A stretch of 64,000 nucleotides of DNA from Naegleria lovaniensis (lineage: Eukaryota; Heterolobosea; Eutetramitea; Acrasida; Naegleriidae): NCBI RefSeq assembly GCF_003324165.1, contig NW_025407825.1, forward strand, positions 372,001 to 436,000, read 5' to 3'. Positions 44,393 to 55,078 of the stretch are shown piece by piece. The position numbers and the translations under genes were made by a program. Within the stretch, counting starts at the first letter, position 1. The number at the start of each line of letters is the position of its first letter. The notes under the pieces are model-generated. The model searched no databases. It had not been told where the DNA came from and was given only the letters and a program-made list of their open reading frames with translations.

Positions 44393-45177
44393 TTATCTTC
44401 TAGGAGAATTTGAGTTTCTACCGTAAGGTTCATATCTTCTAGAAGAATGTCTTGGTCTTCTATCACGTCCATTGTCTCGTCTGTCATCTCTACGATCTCT
44501 TCTATCATCTCTGTCATAATCATCATCGTATCTTCTATCTTCTCTGTCGGAATAGTCATCATATGATCTTCGATCATCTCTTCTATCATCTCTACGGTCA
44601 TATCTATCATCCCTTCGGTCATCGTATCTAGAGTATCTAGGAGATCTTCTTTCATATCTTCTTGGGGATCTTCTTCTATAAGAACTCTTTCGTTGTCCTC
44701 TTGGTCCAAAGTCATAATCTAGTTTGATGTTTCTATCACCAATTTTTGCTCCTTGGAGTTTATCATAGGCAATTTCGGCATCTCGAAGAATTTCAAATTC
44801 AACAAAACAATAGGCATACCCGTTTTGTTTCTTCTTCATATCCATAGCTCCCATAGCAACTCTGATGATGTTACCGTATTCCTCAAAGACTTTACGGACT
44901 TCATCTTCAGATGTTTCAGCAGGAATATTTCCCACGAAAAGAGTTCTGCTCGTCTTTTCTCTTCTGGAAGAAGAGCTACAATTATTTAAATAAAAATTAT
45001 TTGATGATGATTTGGTAACGATGCGGTGTATGTTGAGATAAATACGCTATGAATTACTAACTTCACTACTCACCTTGATGATGATTTTGATGGTTGTTCG
45101 TTTGTGTTCTCGTCATGTTGCGGATTGTTCATGCTTTCATCTTCCAGATGTATTTCTGTTGTTTTGGCTTCACTCAT
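44393..45177 (-). CDS. RRM protein with Arg/Asp-Ser-rich tail (SR-like splicing factor)
   Basis: Exons 45177-45074 and 44975-44393 (intron 98 nt) give about 228 residues. One RRM: RNP2 'TLFVGNIPAE', RNP1 'NGYAYCFVEF', with the expected spacing. The C-terminal 100 residues are Arg-rich repeats, first RRSPRR-type SR motifs, then alternating 'RRDDR' blocks, and finally 'SSRRYEP'. This is the layout of SR and SR-like proteins, which act in spliceosome assembly in the nucleus. The start codon follows an A run. The gene is divergent from BBS7 across 181 bp. Confidence 0.88.
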
Positions 45178-45358
45178 TTTTTGAAGGTTGTTTTGTTAAA
45201 TTGAATGCTTCGTCTTGCTGTCTTCACGCTCCATGTTATTGCTGTAGCATGCATAAAACAGTAATGATCTGATCCTTATCTTGGTATTATTAATACAAGC
45301 CCACAAGTGATTATATCTTGAGGGCTCATGGCAACTCTAAAGTTCCCTCCAAAAAAAA

Positions 45359-47771
45359 ATGTCAGAACTACAGACTCGTCTTGATCTTTTAAAAACATCC
45401 AGTGTTTCGTCGGATTGTTTGAAGCTGTTCCCTGTCGGAAAGAAGAAAACTCAACGTGTTGCAGTGGGAGATAATGATGGATCACTACAAGCTTTTTCAG
45501 TTAAAAAGGGAGCTGTAAATGTAGGTTGATATACTTTCATTAAGTTCATACAACTTGTTGTATTTCGTTAATTTATTATTTGTTCTACTCCCTAACTCTT
45601 ATTATAGACTACCTTTAAAACCATTAATCAAAACAAACCAGTGAGAGGAGTTCAGATCCACAAGAACAGAGTGTTCTATTCCTACGGACAAGTTGTAAAA
45701 GGAGTCACAAAAAAAGGAAAAGAATTCTATCGATTGGATAGCAACATTTCTGAAGATGCAACAAGAATGGTAATTCGAGTTCCCGGTCTTTGGATGGGAG
45801 GAAATTATATTTTGTATCATTATGTTGATTCCGTTGAAAAAGGATTCTACATGTGTCCTGATCGAATCAACACCATCATTCCTTATTTTGATTGTAAAGA
45901 TGCTGTCAATGATCAAGCAATTTTGGGATGCCAAGATAGAAAACTACGCGTTGTATGTAACACCGATTGTGTAGCTCAATATGCTACTGAAGGCGCTGTC
46001 ACTTCCTTACTTCTCAATGAGGAATCAAATTCTTTAATTTATGGAACGGAGACTGGTCAAGTAATTTCCCTAGATTTTAATTCTACGAACCCTTCTGCTT
46101 CATGGAGGATTGAAGGAGAAAAGGGATCTGTGAATGAAATGTGTAAATACGATATTAATGGTGATGGCAAAGAAGAATTAATTGTTGCACGTAATGATGG
46201 AACTTTGGAGGTTTATTCGTTTATTAATCCATCTCAGCCAACCAGATTGTTGAAGAAAACGATTGATGAAAGCATTACTTGTGTCACAGCAGGAAAAATA
46301 ATTGCACCTGAGGACGACGAAATATTAGTTTCAACCTTCAGTGGCAGATTATTAGCCTTCTCGAATCATCAATACACCACCACGAATGAATCTTCGAATC
46401 TTAACTTACCCTTCAATATTATTGATGATAAGAAAAAGATTGTTGGAATTTCTAAAAGTCAAAGAATTACTAACCTTCAAAAAGAATTAGAATCTCTTGA
46501 TGAAAAATTAACAAAAGTGAAACAGAATTACTCTAAACTTTCCTCTGAAATTGTTGCTGTCCATTGCGAATATGAAACCAAAGCTTCCTTCATTTTGGAT
46601 GCGAAAGATGCGTATTATCGCCTCAATGTCGAGTCCGACGTTCACATGGAAATGATCATTATTCGTTCTGAAATTGCTCTTGATTTATTAGATTCTTCTG
46701 GAGATAACAATGTTGTTGTTAGTAATATCGTACCAGATGAGAAAAAGGATTTATCCACCAAGTTCAGTGCTACCTTTAGATTCACAGACAATTGTAAACG
46801 AATTGAGGTGCTTTTCAGAACCTATGAAGGAAAATATGGACCTATTGAGATTTACGTAATTCCAAAATTACATCCCAAGATTTCAAAATTCCACATGTTC
46901 AATGTAAAGCCACTCTCTTTACATGAACGACTCGATGAACAGAGAGCCAAGTCATTTATTGGTAACAGACCTCTCAACAAGTTAATTGTTTCCGGTTCTT
47001 TTACATTATCGGAAGTTCACTCATGGATTGGATTATGTGTTGAAGGTATTCCAGACAAGTAAGTTTTTAACAGTGATTGGCAATTTTCTTTCTAATGAAA
47101 TTTACTTGCATGAATTCGTTCACAGAATCACCGAAGATGAAATGACCTATTATTACCACTCGACCTTCCAAGATACATGCTTAATCATCAAGTTAAAGAG
47201 AGGAGAAGCTGTCATTGAAACTGATAATATTACAGCTATATCAGTGGTTGAAGAAGTTATTACCAAAGCAGCCACTGAAAGAAAGACCAAAGTCAACATT
47301 AGTTTCGGTAAGTTTTGGTTCTAGCATTGTGTTTTGAGAAGATAACCTTGGGATGCAAAGAAATTAATGACGCTTCTTTCGAGTACACCATTTCTCTCCT
47401 TTATCCAAAGCTTGAATACCAACTCAATTTGAGTGAAAAGATTAAATTCATCGACGCTCTCAAAGAAATTCAAATTCAAGAAGAAGATTTATCATTCTTG
47501 TCCTCAGAATATAAAAGCATACTCGACGACAGTGATGTTCTTTTAGAGGATGCAAAATATCAGACGAAGAGGCTTGACTTTTTAAATGGTATGTTTTCAT
47601 GGATCATGTTATGATTCTATTCACACACAAATAGAAATTCTCATAAGAATGTTTATGGATTGTCTTAAATTTAAAAGGAAAAACGCTCAGCAGTATCTTC
47701 CATCGTTTAAGCAATTGCTTGAAAGTAGAAACTACAATAGGGATGCTCTCTCAAATTGCTTCAAGTTTTAA
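45359..47771 (+). CDS. BBS7: BBSome subunit BBS7
   Basis: The BBSome is the coat-like complex that moves membrane proteins in and out of cilia. Exons 45359-45520, 45608-47058, 47126-47307, 47361-47588 and 47635-47771 give 719 residues (human 715). The propeller begins 'LFPVGKKKTQRVAVGDNDGS' (human 'ATQKVVIGDHDGV'). 'ILGCQDRKLRVV', 'LIYGTETGQV', 'ELIVARNDGTLEVYSF' and 'DEILVSTFSGRLLAF' match human blades one by one. A coiled coil, a gamma-adaptin-ear-like part and the helical end 'LSEKIKFIDALKEIQIQ' follow. The ATG directly follows nine A. A 17-nt gap that at first looks like the fourth intron is really the start of a 53-nt intron (47308-47360), fixed by phase. Confidence 0.96.
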
Positions 47772-47841
47772 TTGCCAGTGTTGCGCGCGTACCTTCAACA
47801 GAGACCTCTCGCGCCAAAAGCAAAATTTTAAAAAATAAAAA

Positions 47842-50084
47842 ATGAAAAAACCTCGCAACGGCACGGAAGAAATCATTGACCATCTTGAAGAGGGTTAGTT
47901 TTTTGAAATCATCGTATTCAATCAATTTGGAATATATAACATTCATATGATCATCATCATTCTACTGACTCATCCTTCACACCTCACACCTTGACATTAT
48001 CTAAACACGCACACTCATACCTACTATATACACAATAATGCACACACACAGACCTTGACCCTGAAGAAAATTCTTTTGAAATTGAAGAACTCTATAAAAA
48101 GAAGAAAAGTTACTATGAAATATTAGGAGTCAAAAGAAATGCTACTCAAAAAGAAATAACGGAAGCCTTTCGAAAAAAGTCTCGGAAATGCCATCCCGAT
48201 GCTCAACGATTAACTTCGGAGCAACAGAAAATTTTCAAACCAAAAGAATTGGAAGAATATTTTGAAGAAAAACAAAAACAGCTTAATGAAGCCTATGAAG
48301 TACTTTCTAATGAAAGAAAGAGAGCACAATATGATGTTCTTGGAAAGTGTATTACATCACTAGTGTTAGCCGATGACTCTGAGAATATTTCTTTTCAAGA
48401 ATTAAAAGAACGATATAAAGATTACAAGAGAGAACAGCGAAGACAATTACGAGATTCCAAAACTCAAGGATCCACAAGTGCTAATTTATCAATGGATATA
48501 TCTGGATCATTTCTAAGTGAACAAGATTTGGAAGATGCATATATTGAACAAGATGGTCAAACCTATCGTGTCATTATTCCAAAAGTATCTTTTACAAATT
48601 CATCATTTTCTCAAACCTTTCATACACCCATTTCAAAATTAGATACATTGATCTTTCATGGAAATGCTAATTGTGATCAATTAAGCGCTGAAAATATTTC
48701 TCATACAATCGCTTTACAATGGAGACATGTAATAGATCCAACAAAAGAAGCTACTCAATTCGATCTGGTCACTGCATTTAGTACTCAGAATCCAAATGCT
48801 TTGACTTTGGTTGCATCTGGAAGTACAAAATTATCAGATTATAGTTTTGGATCCATGAAATGGGTTGGACAATTTAATGGTATTAGTCCAACATTTATGA
48901 ATTGGTTATCCATTGCTGGTTTTCAATTAGTTTATAAGAGACAATTATTTTCCGATCCTTCTTTGTTTGGATCCATACATTTTAGTTTTCCTCAAGACAA
49001 CAATGTCTCTTTGGTCGTGGATAAGAATTTTGAACACGATGGATCTTCTCTTTCAACAGAATTACGACTCTCTCCAACCAACTCTCACATTTCTTGTGAA
49101 TTTAGAAGAAATGTTCCAGAATGGATACGTGCGTTGGGTCGTTTGGGTGTTTCCAAAAAACAAGATTCCACTCCTGGTGGTGTTGAAATGGTTACAGATG
49201 TAACATTATCGACTCCAAGTTTGGGCTTTCAGTCGGATTCGTATGACGTTGGAATGAACATGATGTTAGTAAAAACAATTGGCGAAGAAACAGAATTAGG
49301 TTTTGGTGTTGGAGCCAGTAAGGAAGAAGGAATAAGTTTGAAATTTAGTTTGAAACGAGCCGATAGACATCATTTCACTCTCCCTATCGTCTTGTCTCAT
49401 TACTTTCATTGGAAAATGTTATTCATGGCTACCATTACACCCATTACTTGTTATACTTTGATTCAGAATTTTATACTTGATCCTTTAATGAATTATTGGA
49501 GAAGAAAGGAAACAAGGAGTAAACGAAAGGAGGCCTATTTGTCCACTCAACACAAACGACAAGTTGCTCTTCAAGAATTGGACAAGATTAGAGAACAAGC
49601 TCTTCAATCCAGAAATGCAGAAGAAGAAGTGAATGGTTTGATTATTATTAATGCAAAATATGGAGACTTGGAAGATGTTGGAGATGATGTGAATGAATAT
49701 CCTTCATGGATTGATTTAACCGATCAACTTCAATTTTTAGTATCCAATTCCAAATTATATCTACCAGAGTATAGCAAGTCAAGAATGGAAGGTAGTTTTG
49801 ATCCAGCTCCCAACATTCCAAAAACTCTATTGGTTTGGTATCGATTCAGAGGAAAAACACATCGAGTGGAAATTGATGATGAAGAAGAGTTGAGAATACC
49901 TTTGGAAGAAGATGTCGTCAGAAATGATGATCGAGAGGAGATGAAAGTAATGAATGGTGGTTTTGGTGGTGGTGTTGGTGGTGTTGGTGGTTCTGGTATT
50001 ACTACTGCCAAACACTCAAGTACTCAAGGTGCAAGCAATTCTGATTCTGATGAAGAAGAAGATGACGAAGAGGATGATGAGTAA
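47842..50084 (+). CDS. DNAJC11: DNAJC11-type mitochondrial J-domain protein
   Basis: Exons 47842-47893 and 48052-50084 (intron 158 nt) give about 694 residues. The J domain starts at 'SYYEILGVKRNATQKEITEAF' and carries the catalytic HPD in 'KCHPDAQ'. A beta-rich middle fits the barrel-like region of DNAJC11. The C-terminal DUF3395 is clear: 'LIIINAKYGDLE', 'IDLTDQLQFLVSNSKLYLPE', 'TLLVWYRFRGKTHRVEIDDE', 'LRIPLEED', as in animals. DNAJC11 sits at the mitochondrial outer membrane and binds the MICOS complex that shapes cristae. The C-terminus here adds a Gly-rich and acidic tail. The ATG follows an A-rich run. Confidence 0.93.
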
Positions 50085-50158
50085 AGGATGATAATCATGT
50101 TCTGTGCATTACACCTTCATCATGATGGACCTATTTTGATGTCAACATTGTTGTAGTG

Positions 50159-50233
50159 TTGGAAATGAAATTTTTTGGCGTGACCACTTGTAGATATGGA
50201 CCTGACGCACCCGCCAAAAAATTTCATTTCCAA
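50159..50233. repeat. Perfect inverted repeat, 22-bp arms, around the DRC7 start
   Basis: Arms 50159-50180 and 50212-50233 are exact reverse complements over 22 bp with a 31-nt loop. The arm core is GAAATGAAATTTTTTGG. The loop contains the first in-frame DRC7 ATG (50196), and the second in-frame ATG (50244) lies 10 nt after the right arm. Confidence 0.92.
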
Positions 50234-53200
50234 TTACAACAAAATGGATCAAGGCGTGGAATGGCATTCCATGGATAGGGCTCAACGCCTTGATAAAATC
50301 TTTGAGTTGTATGACAAGGCTCAGAAAGAGAACAAGAATAAATTAGAATCCAAAGTAGCACTCTCATCGGAACCATTCGATTATCGGATTAGTGAAGACA
50401 AACCCATTCAAAAGGATCGTGTCATTTCATTCATTCCCGATTCTTATCGAACCAATGATACCAGAGAAGATATTGTTTTGGAATATGTTGAAAATTTCAA
50501 CCAACAATATTCTCAATTATTCAAAGATCGAAAACCACTCATGTTGTATCCAGAAAATGAAGTAGGAGTTCATGTAAGTGTGTTTGAGAAGAAGCAACAA
50601 AGTGATGATTATTTCTGAATGGTATCATTTGGTATCATATGACGTTCTGTTTGGTGACTTTCTGATATTCTTAGAAATTCATTTGTACATATATCAAACC
50701 AACCTTGTTACCCTATCCAGATCTTTATGATGCTAAAGGTATTGCAACATTTGTACATCATCATACGACCTTTGAATCCCTTGACAAACCCTTTGAAATT
50801 GTAAGTTCAAATAATTGTGTTTTTCGACCATGTGGAGTCCTTCAATAATAATTCTCTTGATACCATTAATCCACTCTCTGTCTATTATTACTACTCGAGT
50901 ATAGCCTCAAGTGGTTTGTAGTCCAACCACCACTCTCTATTGGCAAAAAGGAAATAGTTTTGATTTGTCCATTCTCTTGACCTCTCTATTGATTGGAGCT
51001 GGATTTAATGCTTATTGTGTCTCTGGTTATGCTAAAAAGAGTATTGTATTCAATGATCAAACTCAACGATTATTTCCATTCGAAATTGAACCTGAAGAAG
51101 AAGCAGTGAAAGAAGAAAAAAAAATATTCAAAGAAAGTAAATACAAACTCAAAGTTAGACCCAACCTGACCAGTCATTTCAAAAAAGAAGATTATCCATT
51201 GAAACAACATGATGATGATATTGAACAACAAGTACATCAAGTTCTCAATCCTACATCAAATCCGAATGCATCCAATAACAGCCATTCAGATATGAGTGAA
51301 GAAGAGGGTGTGAGTGAACACAGTACTTTACCTAAAATTTTAAATTATGTTCATTGTTGGGTGGTTGTATTACCAGGAAGAAGAGATATCAAAACTCCAT
51401 TCTTTATTGAACCATCTACAGGTGAAATTATTGAATTGAATGAAATTGATCAGTTAGGATATTATGGAATTGAAAGTTTATGGAATCATGAAAATTATTG
51501 GTGCAACATGTTTTTTGAAAAGAAAATTTCAAATATTATTTTCGACTTGAAGAATTTACATCATTGGGAATATATTTTTATTAGAAATACAAAGAATGAT
51601 GATAATTTTGAAGAAGAAGATGAAACATTACAAGAAGAAAAAAGAATTGAATTTCTCACTGTGGAAGAAGGTGAATATGATGATGATGTGTTAGATGTTC
51701 CTACTTCTTGGGTTGGAAAAATTCAAATTTCAAAACGAAAATATGAAGATCGATATCCGTTGAATTACAAATGTGTTGAGTATTCAAATGCTACTTTGGA
51801 ATTATTCTCTCCATACTATCGAAAAGATTTGATCACGAAAATGATTACTTGCTATTTGGATGAGAATAGAGAAAGAGTGCAAGAAATTCACTATTATTTT
51901 AATCATCGAAAGTAAGTGGTTGTTGTTGTTCATTGGTTCTGATTCTTTTAAACATTCATTCATTTATTTATACACACACACACAAATACTTGATACCACC
52001 ACCACCACCATTTCATTCATATTCACACACCAACTCTTGTACAGAGATTTACTCAAAAAACGATCCATCTATTTCATTTACTCTCCATATTCTGATCATG
52101 TCATGAGTGCAACAACAACCACACCATACCACACCACCACCACTGTGAGTTCTCCTATTAGAGAACGCATTCATGAATGGTTTGAACCTGGAAGAAAGAC
52201 CACATCGAACTTTGAGGCTCTTAAAGAATTTGTGTATGAGAAGGGTGTTCGAAGAGAATATAAATTTTATAGTGAAGCTCGATTGGATGGTTTGGAGAAG
52301 AGAATTGAATTATTTGATGGTTCAAAGAATTTATTTCATCCCAAGAAAGTTCTTGAATTTTATCAAAATAGAATTGAATTTGGAGATTTCTTGTGTTATC
52401 GATCAGTTTCCTATGATATTGAGAAACCAACGATTGGAATGTTCACCAATAATATTCATTCGATCCATCATGTGGGTGGAGAGGAAGTAGATGGATCCAT
52501 GAACAACATGTATGGTCCAATTATTGGAGATGTCATGATGTCATCTGGCAATGATCGTAACAACAACAACAATTATGGCAATAACAACAATACACTTATT
52601 GAGCAGCAGCAGCAGCAACAGCAATACTCGACCACCACTACTACTACTGAATCTACCATGATGATCCCATCGAATACTACAACTACTACCAACAACAACA
52701 TATTGTTCGATAAGAACACGTTAATGATGGATGGTGCTCTCACTCGTCGTAAACAACTCAATGATTCGATCATTGTCAAAATGACTGAAAAATTCACTCG
52801 AGATGAAAGCAAAAACGCCAATGAAGATGTTGCCAAAAGAACGTTCTATGTTGTGGATAAAAAGATTCGTTTAGAGTATCATTATGGTGAAGGAAAGATT
52901 ACTCGATCGGTTCGTGAATACACAAAAGATGGTGGTTTCTATACTGAAATTATTGATCCATTTATGCCACGGCCAAAATTGGTTGAAACGGTGGAAGAAT
53001 TTCATTCTCTTCTTCAGACGGAGATTAAATGCAAAGAAGAAATTGTGAAAAGTACATCCGAGATGGCTAATATTCTCCACACTCGATACAGTGAAGAACG
53101 TAATATTCAATCCACCACTACCATTTATGATGTGGAAAGAAATAGACCTACCATGGAAGAATTACGTTTATTACGAGAAAAGGAAAGAGAGCTAGAAGAG

Positions 53201-53593
53201 CAACGTAAGAATAAGGACCTCGTAGATCATCTCATTCCAAAGGATGGTGTTAAATCGGTACAACAAGCTGAAGAAATCTATTACACTGTCATGAAAGACC
53301 TCAAAGACCAGTTAATGATGAGAATCAACATTATCGAGGAAAGACTTCAAAAGGAGAAACAAAAACTTGCCAGAAGAAGAACCATGTATCAAAAGAGTCA
53401 AGAAGGAGTGGACAGAAATAGTGAAGAATATGTTCAATTTTGCCAAGATACTCTTTTCAAGATTAAAATTCTCAAGCAAAGAGCAGAAGATCACAATGCA
53501 AGGGCAGCTAAGAAATTCGCTGAACTCAAAGAGAAGCTTCTCAATCACAAACAACTGGCTGGTTTTCTCAAGCACTTAAGAAAGAAGAATTAA
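50196..53593 (+). CDS. DRC7: Dynein regulatory complex subunit DRC7
   Basis: DRC7 belongs to the nexin-dynein regulatory complex, which links outer doublets and controls motile cilia. Exons 50196-50573, 50675-50800, 50905-51911 and 52045-53593 give up to 1,019 residues (human 874). 'LPYPDLYDAKGIATFV', 'SPTTTLYWQKGNSFDLSILL', 'LLIGAGFNAYCVSGYA' (transglutaminase-like core), 'HCWVVVLPGRRDIKTPFFIE', 'LGYYGIESLWNHENYWCNM' and 'WFEPGRKTTS' match human DRC7 in order. An Asn/Gln/Thr insert of about 90 residues lies in the last exon, before a coiled-coil end. The start may be 50196 or 50244. The second follows an A-richer context and would place the inverted repeat in the 5' UTR. Confidence 0.94.
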
Positions 53594-53750
53594 AATATGC
53601 GATTAAACCAAGGTGTAAAAACTGTTTACACAGAATTTCATTAGGATCTGAATTTGAAACAAAAATGTTTATTGGAAGTCAAGTTGCATCTCAACTAAGC
53701 CATCCAAAAGTTAATTCTTAGGTTCATCTTGATGACGACATTAGTACTGA

Positions 53751-54698
53751 TTAAAATGTATTTGACATATTCACAGAAGATCCGAACAAAATTGATCGAG
53801 TGGGGTAACTCTTGGTACCGCAGCTCATGGGCTTAAAAACTGGCTTCTTTTGTTCCTTTTCGTCTTTCTTGGTAAGCACTCTCTTGTCGTAAGGATCCTC
53901 CATATACGCAGGGAAATCACTTCTTTGTTTTACAGGAGAAGGATAGAAAGGTTTTTTCTTACTTTCTTCTGAATCCTTCTTTGGAGAAGCAGATTCCTTT
54001 TCCATTGTCTTTTTCAACATCTCTTCAACTTTTTCATCAGTACCAAGAATCTTTGGAGCAGCCACATTCTTATGAGTGTCAAAATAATCTAAATGGTGAG
54101 AGGAAGAAATGAATGCCTTCTTGCTCACTTGTTTTTGTTTTTCTTCCTCCTTCTCTTTTTTCTTTTCAAGAGAATGATCGAAAGGGTCGCTTTCGTACTT
54201 GTATTCAGTCCCTTTTGAAATGGTTACGCCCAAATATCCATAGGTACCTCTCTTTGGAGGACTGGTGTAGATGGGTCTCTTTTGTTCCTTAACCGGTTGT
54301 GGCTTCTCTCCTTTTTGGAGAGTGTCGTATTCTTGTTCGTGAGGATAAACACCTCCAATGGTTCCATAGTAGGTGCCTAGACCGACAGACTTCTTTGGAG
54401 GAGAGCTTGGCTTGAATGGAGTCTTGTGTATCTTTTGTGCCTTTAGTTCATTCTCCTTCTTGTATTTTCTTTCATTTGTTCCTGGATCTTCGAATGGATC
54501 TCCATCATAGAGCGACTTGAAATCTCCGAAAGTTATTCCCTTTCCGACTTTACCTCTCTTTGTGGGAGAGGTTACAAATTGTTTACCAACGGTACGGCCG
54601 TCCTTTAATCGTTGCTCCTTTAGAATTTTACTCTTGTCGTATTCATCACCAATCGTGGTGTAGCCCGGCTCGAACGACTCGGTCGTGTGTTTACTCAT
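53751..54698 (-). CDS. CFAP96: CFAP96 (C4orf47) cilia- and flagella-associated protein
   Basis: A single exon of 315 residues (human C4orf47 309). Shared motifs: 'YTTIGDEYD' (human 'YITVGDKYV'), 'PSSPPKKSVGLGTYYGTIGG' (human 'GLGSYYGTIGG'), 'IYTSPPKRGTYGYLGVTI' (human 'LYTNPGKKGTGYGYANLTI') and 'YPSPVKQ'. Repeated 'PxxPxKxG' segments are spaced through a Lys/Glu-rich chain, which is typical of microtubule inner proteins of axoneme or basal body. It faces DRC7 tail to tail across about 160 bp. Confidence 0.9.
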   Translation of the reverse strand: MSKHTTESFEPGYTTIGDEYDKSKILKEQRLKDGRTVGKQFVTSPTKRGKVGKGITFGDFKSLYDGDPFEDPGTNERKYKKENELKAQKIHKTPFKPSSPPKKSVGLGTYYGTIGGVYPHEQEYDTLQKGEKPQPVKEQKRPIYTSPPKRGTYGYLGVTISKGTEYKYESDPFDHSLEKKKEKEEEKQKQVSKKAFISSSHHLDYFDTHKNVAAPKILGTDEKVEEMLKKTMEKESASPKKDSEESKKKPFYPSPVKQRSDFPAYMEDPYDKRVLTKKDEKEQKKPVFKPMSCGTKSYPTRSILFGSSVNMSNTF

Positions 54699-55078
54699 GA
54701 TGATGATGAGGCTCTCTTACTGTACAAATACGCTGCTTTTTTTTTGATTATTTTTGAAAACAGTCTACGATCGTTATGTAACTGTAGATTTAAAATTTCA
54801 TTTGGCGCGCCACCTCTTTAACCGAATCTCTCTCTCTTCTCAAATCATGTAACGGTTCTTCATGGAATGCAATGAGAGACCATTTCGTGTGTGTGTGTGC
54901 ATGGAATGAACACTACGATGTTTGAAAGCAATGCAATGCTTGCACTTGCTGCGACTGATCTCAATCAAGGGGTCTAAGGAACAACACTCTCGATACCCGC
55001 GGGTATCTAAGGGTACAAAAACACAACAAACAAATCTTAAAAATAAGTAGAGACGAGAGTGTGTGTGTCTTTTTGAGA
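54699..55078. other. Divergent promoter region with GC-rich palindrome
   Basis: About 380 bp between the divergent CFAP96 and beta-helix genes. It has (TG)n runs near 54890 and 55060 and the 16-bp palindrome listed separately. No gene seen. Confidence 0.5.
54992..55007. repeat. Perfect 16-bp GC-rich palindrome
   Basis: GATACCCGCGGGTATC is its own reverse complement and stands out as a CCCGCGGG core in AT-rich DNA. It is followed closely by a partial copy of the half site (AAGGGTAC). It lies about 72 bp before the ATG at 55079 and could bind a dimeric factor. Confidence 0.7.

Noticed and set aside
47308-47324. A 17-nt intron in BBS7
   Set aside because: Too short. The 53-nt intron 47308-47360 restores phase and the conserved BBS7 C-terminus.
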